NCBI GenBank assembly: GCA_032988165.1
Contig: JANTQF010000059.1
Coordinates: 82,644-146,643, forward strand
Reading direction: 5' to 3'
Source of the DNA: Emmonsiellopsis sp. PD_33
Taxonomy: Eukaryota; Ascomycota; Eurotiomycetes; Onygenales; Ajellomycetaceae
Length of the DNA: 64,000 bases
The number at the start of each line of letters is the position of its first letter. Within the stretch, counting starts at the first letter, position 1. Made by a program: the position numbers and the translations under genes. Positions 43,202 to 53,731 of this stretch are shown here, piece by piece. The notes below the pieces were generated by a model, which had not been told where the DNA came from, did no database searches, and was given only the letters and a program-made list of their open reading frames with translations.

Positions 43202-44641
43202 CCACCCGTTCTATTTGAGGCACCATAAAGTAGCCGCAAACACTATTTAAAACAAGCAAAACTTAAAATCCCCACCGATGTCTCAGAGACTTCATGTACG
43301 TACATAACATGCAGGAAACATGGCAATGACAATGACAGCATTACATTGCACTGCAGCATGGTATTTTGCGTCTGTGATGTTACATCAGATTCTGCTGCAT
43401 GTTTTACTTTGTTTTTGTTTGCTGATGCGGCTCTATAAAAAGTAGCACGGCAATGTTCCGCTTCAAAGCTTTTACTGCTCGTCAGCTATGCTGACTGACC
43501 TATCGGATTATTGATGAAAGCTTTGCTGCTAACTTAACTATCCAAATAATGTCTTGGACCATAATAGTGGCTTTTCTTGACGTAAGAGTTGCGCTTCGGA
43601 GGGTTATACTTCATGAACGTCTTGATTCGACAGGAAATACGCTCATTTGCAAGAAGTATACCTGACTCCCGCTCATCCCATGCTTCCCACCTGGTCACCT
43701 ACCACGAAGTATGTAGGTAGGTACTGTACATACGGTTGAATCGGATAGCAGCATCCCCCAAGCGGTGAACCATTCAAACACAATCACCCTGCATCAATGA
43801 TACCGCAGCACATGTCTCTGGTGCCCCTCATAAACGCAATGTACGTACCTAGCAAAGTGGATCCCACCTTTTGCATCCCCGGATCGCCGGGATTGGTGGT
43901 GTTTTGGCTGCAGATGATCTGCGCATCTAGATGCGTTGGGGAGAAATCGTGCGGATGGAGTGGGTGGCTCGCATCTCAAGTGTTTCCAACCCGACATTTG
44001 TCAGAGACTCAGGGTATCGGCGGTAAGTACTATGTCTGGATGAAGATGCAGCTTATGCCTGCCTATGGTACTTTTGTTTTTGTTTTCTTGTCTCTGTTCT
44101 GTAGTAGCGATGAGATATGATTTCAATTGTAGGAGAGACATGTCAGCAAGCGGGCGATGTCAGGTGCAATGGGTGGTGGCGGATAGCGGCTTACTGCTGG
44201 ATTGAGGCTGGGAGGGCAGGGTAAGGCAAGCTATGTTGTGGAGACGGACAGTAGAGGTTGGGGATGGATGTCTTAGGTAAATTGGTGTAAAAATAGCAGT
44301 GTCAGATAGAGCTAGGATCTGTTAGCTTGTGGATGATGACGATGACAGTGGTGTCTTTTGTTTCCGATGAACGCTTCTAAGAATCAGTTTAGGGATAAAT
44401 AGGAGTCAAGGGGACCTTCTTTTCGGAGCATTCTATTCACATCACACTTTATCATCATCTACATCCATCTAATTGATTCTACGATCGTTTCCGGGCCTTT
44501 TTCCATATCTACGGTTTCAATCTATCGTTTACTATCCCGGTTTTATACGACTTTTAATATTTATTATCAACGACAACATCGAACTCCTTTCTCCTCGAAC
44601 CAATCTCCACACCAACCAGAAACAAAAGAAATCCAGCCACC
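43202..44641. promoter_or_regulatory. Intergenic region upstream of the cerato-platanin
   Basis: About 1.4 kb. A CTATAAAAA box lies near 43433 but is too far (1.2 kb) to serve the cerato-platanin directly, and no coding frame follows it. The last 200 bp is C/T-rich leader sequence with an A-rich stretch just before the ATG. No gene is supported. Confidence 0.45.
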
Positions 44642-45076
44642 ATGAAACTCTCCCTCCTCTCCACCATCTCCCTCTCCCTCCTCCCCACCCTCATCCTCTC
44701 CCAAGAAGTCCGAACCGTCGCCTTCGAACCCCTCTACGACGACAGCGCATTCAGCCTCCTCAGTACCTCCTGTTCCAACGGCAACAACGGCCTCGTAACC
44801 AAGGGCTACGACACCGTCGGCGAGCTCCCTTCCTTCCCCCACGTCGGCGCCGCCTTTTCTGTCGAGAACTGGGATAGCCCGAACTGCGGTAAATGTTATA
44901 GCATTACCTATGAGGCGACGGGGACGCAGATTTTCGTAACGGCGATTGATAAGGCGGGCGACGGGTTCAATTTGGCGAAGAAGGCGATGGATGATTTGAC
45001 CGGTGGGCGGGCGGAGGAGCTGGGGAGGGTGGATATGACCATCGCTGAGGCGACCCCGGCGGATTGTGGGTTTTGA
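44642..45076 (+). CDS. Cerato-platanin family small secreted protein
   Basis: Single-exon gene, 144 residues. A signal peptide of about 20 residues (MKLSLLSTISLSLLPTLILS, cleavage before QEVRTV) is followed by the compact cerato-platanin double-psi barrel. Four Cys occur in the expected pattern (STSCSNG; NCGKC giving two; ADCGF). Conserved segments are TKGYDTVGELPSFPHVGAAF, AIDKAGDGFNLA and ELGRVDMTIAEA. Family members are secreted or wall-associated, bind chitin oligomers and surfaces, and are recognised by hosts as elicitors or antigens. No membrane or GPI signal is seen. The length is typical (about 120 mature residues). Confidence 0.95.
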   Translation: MKLSLLSTISLSLLPTLILSQEVRTVAFEPLYDDSAFSLLSTSCSNGNNGLVTKGYDTVGELPSFPHVGAAFSVENWDSPNCGKCYSITYEATGTQIFVTAIDKAGDGFNLAKKAMDDLTGGRAEELGRVDMTIAEATPADCGF

Positions 45077-45571
45077 GGTGCCGAGATGGGGTGGATAGGG
45101 CGGTTTTAATAGGATAGGTGTCGGGGGGAGGGGAATTCCAGGTCAGAAGGCGGTTTGCGGGTAACGAATTGATAGAGTAGTGGTCGAGTAGTGGGAAATA
45201 ACTAGTGACGAAAATATATTTTTGATGCTTTTGCTGTTCACTATACTCAGTCAGCCAGGGATTGGAATTGTAGGAGAAGGGGACATCGTCTACCTATTTG
45301 TAAACAAATTAGCCCCAATATCAAGTATAACACCCCTAACCACTGTGAGCATATTTTCACAGTCGTGTGAAATATATAGGCGCTGGCAGATTAACCCAGA
45401 GAACTGGCCCTGCATATTTTCCCTCTACAACCAAGTTTCTCACCGTAGCAATGCATGTTGCAGAATCACTCATAAACCCATTAGAGCGGAGTGAAGCAAC
45501 AAGCAAGCCATAGGGAGGGCCAACGACGACACCCCCGAATGAGGAAAAAAAAACATAACCAAAAAAAGAAA
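45077..45571. other. Intergenic region between the cerato-platanin and tRNA-Glu
   Basis: About 500 bp, no gene seen. The bases just below 45572 are A-rich on the plus strand, that is T-rich on the tRNA strand, as expected for Pol III termination. Confidence 0.5.
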
Positions 45572-45643
45572 CTCCCATAGGGGGAATCGAACCCCCGGCT
45601 AGCGTGTGAGAGACGCTGATGTTAGCCACTACACCATATGGGA
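45572..45643 (-). tRNA. tRNA-Glu (anticodon CTC)
   Basis: 72 nt on the minus strand folding as a full cloverleaf. The acceptor stem is TCCCATA paired with TATGGGA, then discriminator G. The D-arm is GTGTAGTGGCTAACAT, the anticodon stem AGCGT/ACGCT with loop CTCTCAC (anticodon CTC), and the T-arm GGGGG-TTCGATT-CCCCC. No intron. A T-run follows the 3' end. The D-arm and T-loop match eukaryotic tRNA-Glu. Confidence 0.96.
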
Positions 45644-47678
45644 TGGTTGGTTGGACGGTTGAGCCAACTTATGGACCATAGGACCACGGTCTTGGCGGGA
45701 CCCGAATTGGATGGGGTTGAGGTTTTGAGATTCCTCCAGAGATTTAGAGGTAGGACTTGTGCATCGATCCTCGAGCTTATCAGGTTGAGCGCATAGACCA
45801 TTCTCCACGTTGGAAACAAACAGAAGGACTATGTGCAATGTGAATCAAGGGAATAAAATGGCGTGCCTTTGTTGTATCCCTAGCATAGTATTTGCTATGG
45901 AGGCAATAAAACCAGGGCTGAACAGCGGGAACCATTACACAAGTCACACCGCAGCCGGTTCAAACAGTTGGAAATAGACTCGGTAATGTGGGATGATTTA
46001 ACTGCGCTGACTTGGCATTGGAGTTCGAACGTGGTTAGAATATGGGGGGCAGAAAGCTGCTCCCCGTTTGCCACCATTCGGTACATAGTGCTGTGTAGCA
46101 TGCGCGGGGTTGGATAGTCGAGTATGCAAAGAATTGGAGAACGGATGTTGCGGAACTGTCAGGCCTTCATGAAGTTTTTTTTCCCTTTTTCAACGAAGCA
46201 AATGGTTCTTTCAGCAATGAAGGATACATAAACCTTGGATTGCCCTAGATTGAACGATTGATTTCATCTTTATCGAGTGGGCACGAGCAATCTAGGAGCG
46301 TTGGGTGGCTATGCATTTCTGCGTAGAAGAGAGGACAGACTAGCAACGCGATTCAATTGTTGACGTTTGCTGAGGAGGGGCGGTGAATCTGCTAAAAGCA
46401 TCTTGGATCCGGTGACTCCATAGTTTCATACACGAGAGAAAGACGTATTTCGATCAAGTTGCGCGGGATGGTACGGTCCTGACTCTCAAGAAATGCGGGG
46501 GCCAAGATACCGCTCAAAATCAGAACAGTGAGAGGCAAGCGACGGATTCTTGGGGCTCTTTTGGGGGTCGTCTGCAAAATCGAGAAGTATGCCAAGTCTG
46601 GAAATGGGAAAGTCTTAGCGAAATGGACAATCCCCGCTCAGATAGTGGCATTCATATCATAAGGGGTCTCGCGGGAGATATTATTTTCCAATAGATCGTC
46701 CAATATGACCGAGGGAGTTACCGAGTGCTTTCTCCAGTGTAGTTCCCGTCTCCTAACTCATGCGAAGAGAGATCGTACAGAACAACCCATTTTTGTGAAC
46801 AAGGTTGTTGGGAGGATTGCGAAGTTCGTGAGAGGCGGGACTTCTGGATATTAAGGTTCCCAACCAACCATGGGATAGTTCCGAACAGGGGATTTCAATC
46901 CTTGGAACTTGGCGGGAGGCTACCAAATAAAGAACGGTTTCCAATATCATTATCAGTATCCCCGAACTGGGCTCAGAAATTAAGCTCTGTTGGGACAAGA
47001 GCCGATATCTTGCAGATAAGATTGGCCGTTCCCCTCGATCTAAAGGGGCGCGATCTGCCGGGCAATGCATGCCATTTTTGGCTGTAGTATGCTAGCGGGT
47101 CGCATTCTGGCTATGTCCCGGAATAGCGGCTTGGCTGAAGGAAATTGGCATGTTCGGACAAGAGAGAGGTTTCTGGAGCATCCGCTTGAAAACAAATCAG
47201 CATCCACCGAGGTGCTCCATGATGTTAGGTTATGGACGCAGATGGTGTCAGATTGAGGTCTCCAAGACATAGAGACCATTAATAAGATGATAGACAGACA
47301 GACAAACATAAATATAACCGCCAGCGCAGCAGATTGTTTCAGCTGGCTGGCAACGGGAGAAGAGAAGTGGACAGGGACAGCGGAAGGAAAAAAGGAGACG
47401 TGTATCAGACAGCTGAGTCAGCGAGGAGCCCCATGTCACGTGCTCTGGGCCGGCCTGGCCCGTGCGCTGTCCCTGACATTTGTGGAGACGTGACTCCTTA
47501 ATAAGCGGCTGTCTCGCTCAACCTCAACCTCATCTCAACAACAACAACCACCACAACAACATCCCGAGCATTGTGTTTGAACGGACAGTTACTTACATAC
47601 TGACCGTGTTAACTTGGCCTATCTTCTTCCCCTATCTCCGTCGCCGCACATAGCTACTTGTCTTTTCCCCCGCCCATC
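45644..47678. other. Intergenic region, no gene seen
   Basis: About 2 kb. Open frames are under about 105 codons and show no motifs. A TCACGTG box lies at 47436-47442, about 240 bp before the Ala/Pro-rich gene, followed by an AAC-rich leader (47520-47560). Confidence 0.45.
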
Positions 47679-48574
47679 ATGCCTGGTGTTCGTAAGTCAT
47701 ACCCCTACTCCATGCCTCTTCTCCCCTGAAGGCGAGATCAACATTTGGCGGACTGTCGAGTCACTGGCATGGCCAGACTAACCGTCGAATAGCTCCCGAC
47801 GCGCTTGACCAGCTGAAGAAGGGTTTCAAGAAATTCTTCAAGGGCCGGAAGAACCGAAACTCGGTGGCAGTGGCTCCAGCCGCAACTGCTGAACCAGCGA
47901 CGGCCCCTCCAGCGGAGGCTACGCCAGCAGAGCCAGCCCCTGCGGCGACACCCGCCGCTGCAACCGACGCTCCAACTCCGCCTGCGGATATCACGACTCC
48001 ACCAGCCCCAGCTCCCGCTGCTGCTCCTGTCGCGGAACCAGTGACCGCTGCACCCGAAGCGGCTCCTACAGCAGCTCCTGCACCCGCTGAGCCTACTCCC
48101 GCACCAGAGCCAGCCAAGGAGGCAGCTCCTGCAGCCGCTGAGGCTACCCCAACACCTGCTGCAGCCGCCGCTGGTGAGCATACGTTCCTTCAATATTCTG
48201 TACTATGGTTCAATCATGACTGATAATGGTGTGTAGCCCCTGAAGCTCCAGCTGCTGCCCCGGCTGCCGCTCCGGTTGCCGCTCCGACTGCAGCTCCCGC
48301 CGTTGCTCCAACTCCTGCTCCCGCTGCCGCTACCGCCGCCCCCGCCACTACAGCGACTGAAGCCCCCAAAGCTGCCGAGCCCGCCCTAGAACCAACCCCC
48401 GCTCCCAAAGAGGCACCTGCTGAAGCGACAGCCTCTGAAGCTAAACCCGCTGAAGCCACAGCCACTGAAGATAAACCCGCTGAAGCTACGGAACCAGCAA
48501 AGCCAGCCGAAGAACCAACTGCGGACCCCACCAAAACAGCTGCCGCTCCTGCTCCCGCTGCCCCCGCCTCATAA
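47679..48574 (+). CDS. Ala/Pro-rich low-complexity protein, function unknown
   Basis: Predicted exons 47679..47691 (13 nt), 47793..48173 and 48237..48574 give 243 residues. The first exon reads MPGV and splices to give PPDALDQLKKGFKKFFKGRK, a short amphipathic basic helix and the only structured-looking part. The rest is almost wholly Ala, Pro, Thr and Glu with PAEATA/KPAEAT-like repeats near the end. No signal peptide or TM segment. The composition fits a disordered cytoplasmic or wall-linked protein; the basic helix could bind membrane or nucleic acid, but that is a guess. The opposite strand is also open because of the GCN/CCN bias, but has no start or splice support. Confidence 0.7.
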
Positions 48575-49383
48575 GCATCTCCTTTGATACATTCTGATGA
48601 TACCCGAGCCCCATTTTGCGTTTTTATATATGATGGATACAAACGCCAATGGGCATGATCTATACCTATATATCATGACATGACAGAGATTTTCAATCGA
48701 CATTCGGAAGGGATTTGAAACCTCTATATCCTGCTATTTGTATATCTTATCGTTTCCTTGGTTGGGTTGTATTTATTTTGAATATTTTGGTTTTTCTCGA
48801 GTTGTCTTTTGTACTGTTCTACGGCTTCGTGATTTTTGATACCAGGTCTGCATAATACCCGTTGTTTCAGTTAGCCGATCCTGACAATCTTGACTTGAAT
48901 CCAGCGTTATACCATTCCTGTGAGCTAATTTCGTTCAATTCTTCCCTTTGTTCTTTCGAGATACCATCGTCAGTTAACGGCCCGTCCATCCGCTTGTCTT
49001 TGAAAAATCATTTCTCACTTCGACGGCGATTCCGGGACTCTTTCCTCGCAGCTATCATCAGTGTCGTGATAGAGTATAGTACCAACTGAGGTCGATAGAC
49101 ACAAAGTACGTCTATGGAACTTTCCAGACCTCCGGGTTTATGTGCCTCTCTACAATAGTAAAGGTGCCATTTTACAATGAATCTAGGTTGCAGGACAAAA
49201 ATATCGGAGGATAAGATCCGCAGTTCCTGTATTTAGAAGATCTGATAGCCTCATATGATATTGATGATCAACCCGGAGAAGCTTCGCCCAACAAACACGC
49301 TTTTCAGACCTGTTATAACTCATGTTTATTTCGTTGGCCTCGGGTTCCAATTCCAGATCCAAACAAAAGAAACGGCGCCGCAT
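48575..49383. other. Convergent 3' intergenic region
   Basis: About 800 bp between the stops of the Ala/Pro-rich gene and the mannitol dehydrogenase. T-rich; no gene seen. Confidence 0.5.
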
Positions 49384-50184
49384 TCAGCGAGCACAATATC
49401 CCCCATCAATCAACAGATCGGTGCCCGTCATATACGAGCTTGCATCACTGCACAGATAAACATACGCCCCCTTCAACTCCTTCGCGTCCCCACTCCTCCC
49501 CATCGGAATCATCGAGTTCCACAAATCCTGCACCTTCTGATCCACAAAGTCCGACAATCCCGTATCGATATAACCAGGCGAGATACTATTCACCCTCGCA
49601 AAGTCCCGCCACTCATTCGCCAACGACCTGGCCATATGAATACACCCGGCCTTGGCCACATTATACGACGTCTGCTCCTGCGGGAAATTGGCAATATGCC
49701 CCGACATGGACGAGGTGATGACCAGACTCCCCGTCCCGCGCTCCTTGAAATGCGCACCAACAGCCTTGGCACAATGGAACGTCCCGTTCAGATCCGTCTG
49801 GATAACCTCCTCCCAGTCCTTGACACTCCCATCAAGAATCCCGCTATCCGCCGTCCGGCCCGCGTTGGCGATGAATGCGTCGATCTTCCCAAAGTCTTTA
49901 ACCACCTGGTCCACGAACGACTTGACGGAGTCCCAACTGTCCACCTCCAGCTTGTACGGGATCACTTTGACGCCGTATTTGGCGCTCAGCTCTTTGGCGT
50001 TGCGCTCGCCACCCTCGCGTCGGGAGGCGTAGGTGATTGCGAGGTCGGCGCCCATTTCAGCGCAGCCGCGGGCGGCTTCGATGCCCATGCCGCGCGGCCC
50101 GGAGGCGCCAGTTACCACGACCACCTTGCCCTTTAGGCTGAGGAGGTCGGTGAGGCTGTCGGCTTTGGGGACGGGAACAGGCAT
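49384..50184 (-). CDS. mtdH: NADP-dependent mannitol dehydrogenase (SDR family)
   Basis: Single-exon gene, 266 residues, the standard length. Classical short-chain dehydrogenase features: VVVTGASGPRGMGIE (Rossmann Gly motif), the Arg-containing ITYASRR that favours NADPH, AFIANAG, catalytic Ser in ITSSMSG, and SYNVAK with catalytic Tyr and Lys. SPGYIDTGLSD and the C-terminal LLIDGGYCAR closely match the fungal NADP-mannitol 2-dehydrogenase/Cla h 8 group, from memory. It interconverts fructose and mannitol in the cytosol, serving carbon storage and NADPH balance. The start MPVPVPKADSL is supported by a TATATATAATATA-type box about 135 bp upstream (minus strand, near 50320). Related sorbose or xylulose reductases are the main alternative. 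Confidence 0.93.
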   Translation of the reverse strand: MPVPVPKADSLTDLLSLKGKVVVVTGASGPRGMGIEAARGCAEMGADLAITYASRREGGERNAKELSAKYGVKVIPYKLEVDSWDSVKSFVDQVVKDFGKIDAFIANAGRTADSGILDGSVKDWEEVIQTDLNGTFHCAKAVGAHFKERGTGSLVITSSMSGHIANFPQEQTSYNVAKAGCIHMARSLANEWRDFARVNSISPGYIDTGLSDFVDQKVQDLWNSMIPMGRSGDAKELKGAYVYLCSDASSYMTGTDLLIDGGYCAR

Positions 50185-50446
50185 TGTGGGTGTGGTGGTG
50201 GGCGGTTGGTTGGCTGGTTGGATGGGGAGGTATAGATTGATTGGCTGTGCAGCGGATTTCGCAATTGAGGGTTTTGTTTAGCAGGAATGGGATGGAATTG
50301 AATTGGGAACTATCTCGTATATTATATATAGGAAAGCAGGCAATCAAGGACCCATGCTGATGCCGGGATGACACACACACTCGTAAGCCGAGCGGGTATG
50401 TATTCCTGTTATTCATGCTTGGTCAGGTATCTATGACGTAGCCAGG

Positions 50447-50463
50447 CCCCGCCCCGCCCCCGC
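50447..50463. promoter_or_regulatory. Tandem CreA-like GCGGGG block upstream of mannitol dehydrogenase
   Basis: On the minus strand, overlapping GCGGGG hexamers match SYGGRG, the consensus bound by the carbon-repressor CreA, about 265 bp before the mtdH start. The block also resembles stress-response C4-type elements. Motifs are seen; function is inference. Confidence 0.35.
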
Positions 50464-51465
50464 AGAGGTTGGATTAAGGTCGGCAGGCCCCATCCACACC
50501 TCCCCACTGCTCATCAAGTTATGAGCCAACCACATCCGCCAATCTTCGAGTCTGTTGGGCTCTCTCTTGTTCCTTGTCTCGGAAACGTCGGGTTTGGTTT
50601 CGATTGGTCAGCGGGCTGCTTCAACTTCTCTTGGAGCGAGCTGCAATGCGGAGACCTTGTTGCTTTGGTAAGGGTTTCGTAAGGAAGGTGGCAAGAAACT
50701 TACTTGTATTTGGGATTTGTTTAATTTCAGACAGAACCGGGATGACTGTTGACAGGTACGAAATTGCGTGGGCTCTCATATCGGAACTTGAGGAAACCTC
50801 ATGAGTTTCTTGGCTCGAAAGAACTCTGGGTGTGAGGGGCAGGGAAAATCGGTGCTTGTATTTTGCTGATGCTTAACTTACTAGCAAGTATTGGTCCACG
50901 GAATCTACTCGGCCTGTTCTGGAGCTACTAGTACGTTAAAAAAGCTCAAATGATCATTATATTTGAACTCCTCCCTGGATATTACATATAAAACTATCTG
51001 ATAACTCTGAAAGCATAGAAAATCATCTCTTTACTGTAGAATCATGACGGATTAAATGCAATGCCCTGAGAAAAGAACTCTGATAAAATTTATAAACCTT
51101 TTGAGGTTTTTTGTAACTACTCAATACCAGTATCCAAAATTAAGCACCTATGAAAATAATCCCAGTGACAAGAAATCTCAATGATCTTCTTATTAGTATA
51201 TGGCTTAAACAAGTGCTATTTTGCTGCATACTAACAGATTGGTCTTGGTCAGGCAAGTGACTTGCTGACAGGCAGTGAAGAGATAGGTCTGTAGAGACTA
51301 TATCAACCTTCAAACCACGAAATGGATAACCAATAGATAGTATTGTATAGATATGATATTTGCCACTAGCTCTTGGTGAGAGTCATTAAATCAGCCTGAC
51401 AAAGATCGAGTGGAGGCACAGCTCGGATCCTGCACAAAATGTGAACCGGTCATTGACGTCCTGTC

Positions 51466-51505
51466 GAACACAACTAGACCAAAAAGGATCAATCCTTCGA
51501 GGCCA
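51466..51505. repeat. Direct repeat copy 1
   Basis: Reads roughly GTCGAACACAACTA-GACC then AAAAAGGATCAATCCTT. It recurs at 52098-52139 with a 5-base insertion between the two halves. The shared core AAGGATCAATCCTT is nearly self-complementary. Possibly the remnant of a dispersed element. Confidence 0.6.
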
Positions 51506-52097
51506 GCCGGCCCCCGGGTCTAAGTATTTCTACATACCCCGTTAGAAATTGACATGGTATGGCACCTTCTACATGATTTGATAGGTGGCTAATCGCTAGT
51601 CCCCTAGTACTAGTAACTAGTCTGTAGGATGCCAAAGTAGAATATCATAATGGGAATCTGCCAGCTTGGGTTCTGACTCAATGAATTCCAGTTTAGGCTC
51701 TTTCTACGAGAGAAAATCGTATGTAGATTTCATGAGGAATGAGATGATTGATTTTTCTCTATGGTGGGCGTTTGCCCACTACTTATATGACTTGGAACTA
51801 AGATCATCTGAGATTGGGAAAGTGGAAAAAGCCACATAATTACAGAGAGAAAACACCTCCACAAACAAAAACTATCCAATTTTCCACAGAACAAAGAAGT
51901 GAAGAAAAATCAATAAACGAATGTAACCACGGAAGTTGAGCGCGGTGGATCAAAAATGACGGCGTTGAGGCCGTTTATATCGGGTAATTCTCACTTCTCC
52001 GAATAAGAGTGTGACTCAAAACTCGTCCTTGGTGGGTAGTTAGCACGCATGTTAAGCAGAAGCTATCCCGACGAGGGACCCAACTGGGCTCATAACT

Positions 52098-52139
52098 GTC
52101 AAACACAACTACGGATAGACCAAAAAGGATCAATCCTTT
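52098..52139. repeat. Direct repeat copy 2
   Basis: Second copy of the repeat at 51466-51505, same orientation, about 630 bp apart, with an extra GGATA-like pentamer before the GACC. Confidence 0.6.
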
Positions 52140-52330
52140 AAATACTAGTAACGCTTTAGCCCAGGAAAACAGGCAGAACCATTTCAATGTTTTCAAGAAT
52201 CTTTTGGCCCATATAAAGTCGAAGTCAGTCAACATACATAACTTACCTGCCACGAACGCGCTTTTGGCGAGAACTTCCCCCTTATGCCCCTCTTGGTGTT
52301 CCGCATCATTTGCCCAGAGAAGCCTTCTTT

Positions 52331-53349
52331 ATGGAGAACAATTCCCACCAGGGAATTACGGACCTGGTGCTGAGGACGATCCATCGCATAACAAACCCGC
52401 CCCGCTGCTTATTCCTCGAGATGCTCCCGTTGGAGCTGAGAATTATGATATATCAGGCCATTTTCGGTCGGGAAAAGGAATTCAAAATTTACGACATCCA
52501 CAGACTGCCCATGTCGAAAGCAATCATGGGGCCTTGGACTGGCGCAAACAAGGACGGTGTTACTTACGATGAGAGAATTAGTCTCATGTTTACTTGTCGG
52601 CAAATGTATGTGCCATCTTCTCCTGCGAACACACTGCTCCATCACAAGAAGCGGCCCCCATGATACCCTAATCCTAATTAAATAACCTTCTTGGGAAAAA
52701 AAGCTTCATGGAATCGTCCCCCATCTTCTACAAATCCACCACTTTCACCTGTAAACCACACCAGTTCTCCCGCATAAAAGAAATCACGCCCACCATCCGC
52801 CTGTCTCTCATCCGGCGCCTACAAATAGGTCCTCTATGCCAGGCTGAACCGTGTGGGCCGGGGTTCGACTTTAGCCCTTATAATATTCCCCACTGGTTCT
52901 ATGATAAAGCGATCGACGCCATGGGACGAATGACCTTACTCCGTGATTTGCAGATAGTTGTCTGCTGGGGGGGTCACCACCGATATGGGGGGGTTCATGT
53001 ACGTACGTGTTTCTACCACATCCGTGAGTTCGCGTCAGCGATTAGAGGATTAGACTGGATGGATGGACATTTGGTCTTTCCGAGATATATGGGGCCAGTG
53101 CTTGAGGGCGTTCTGGGGGTGGAGAGGGACAAGATTTTTGAACCGGAGATTTTGTCTGCGCCCACTCCTATATCTCTTCAGTCTGATGAGGGTGTGGATA
53201 TGGCGTGCATGAAGGCGGAGAAGTTGTTGGCCGTTAGACTGAGAGATATGACGGGGGTAGAGGGGAGAGAGCGCGGTGGTTCTGTTGCAGATAGTGAGGA
53301 CTCGGCTCGGGAATTGTTAGAACACTATGGGGTAACACCCCCTCCGTGA
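52331..53349 (+). CDS. F-box-like fungal protein, function unknown
   Basis: Predicted exons 52331..52605 and 52704..53349 (98 bp intron, GTATGT...AAAG) give 306 residues. The ATG at 52331 (MENNSHQG) is the first in frame; the open frame extends upstream only with non-ATG codons. The first exon carries LEMLPLELRIMIYQAIFG, the degenerate F-box-like opening typical of many Pezizomycotina proteins. The splice rebuilds TCRQIFMESSPIFYKSTTF, the second hallmark of that group (TCRQIYxES). The remainder (ITPTIRLSLIRRLQIGP, MTLLRDLQIVVCW) fits the usual downstream domain. A role as substrate adaptor of an SCF ligase is possible but unproven for this group. Confidence 0.75.
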
Positions 53350-53731
53350 TAATATTTATGTGTCCCGAACGAGAAACAATACTACCAGCTAGTTATTCCA
53401 ACAACCATAATTTATGAGGAGGGGAGGATGGTACTGGGTTTCATGGTTGTGGTTTTGGGGCCGGCCATAAACTGTGCCGGGGAAAGGAACCGCAGTGAAT
53501 AAACTCGGGCAGGGGTTGGGATGTGATATGAGACTAGGATAAGCTTAATTAATGAATTGAGCAATAGTGACAGGAAAAAGGAAAAATTCCACCTCTATGG
53601 ACTGTGCTGGCTCCCTTTTTAGAACCCCTCCCCCCACGTTTCTCTCCAAACCGCCATTTATTGCTTGAAATCACTCCAATACAGCTAACAGAGTAGTCTC
53701 ACCAGACTATTCCAAAAACGTGAGAATCAAA
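53350..53731. other. Convergent 3' intergenic region
   Basis: About 380 bp between the stops of the F-box-like gene and the beta-galactosidase. No gene seen. Confidence 0.5.

Larger units (their letters stand above)
50464..52330. other. AT-rich gene-poor region with a diverged direct repeat
   Basis: About 1.9 kb without a supported gene. It contains two direct copies of an about 40 bp sequence (listed separately) and long AT-rich tracts. No transposase or polymerase coding trace was recognised. Confidence 0.5.

Noticed and set aside
47738..48642. Two long minus-strand open frames rich in Gly, Ala and Ser
   Set aside because: They are antisense to the Ala/Pro-rich gene. GCN/CCN codon bias keeps the opposite strand open, and there is no start context, splice logic or family match.
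49255..50136. 293-codon plus-strand frame
   Set aside because: Antisense to the clear mannitol dehydrogenase; no family features.
52310..52330. Upstream start of the F-box-like gene
   Set aside because: The first codon there is TTG, not ATG. The first in-frame ATG is 52331.
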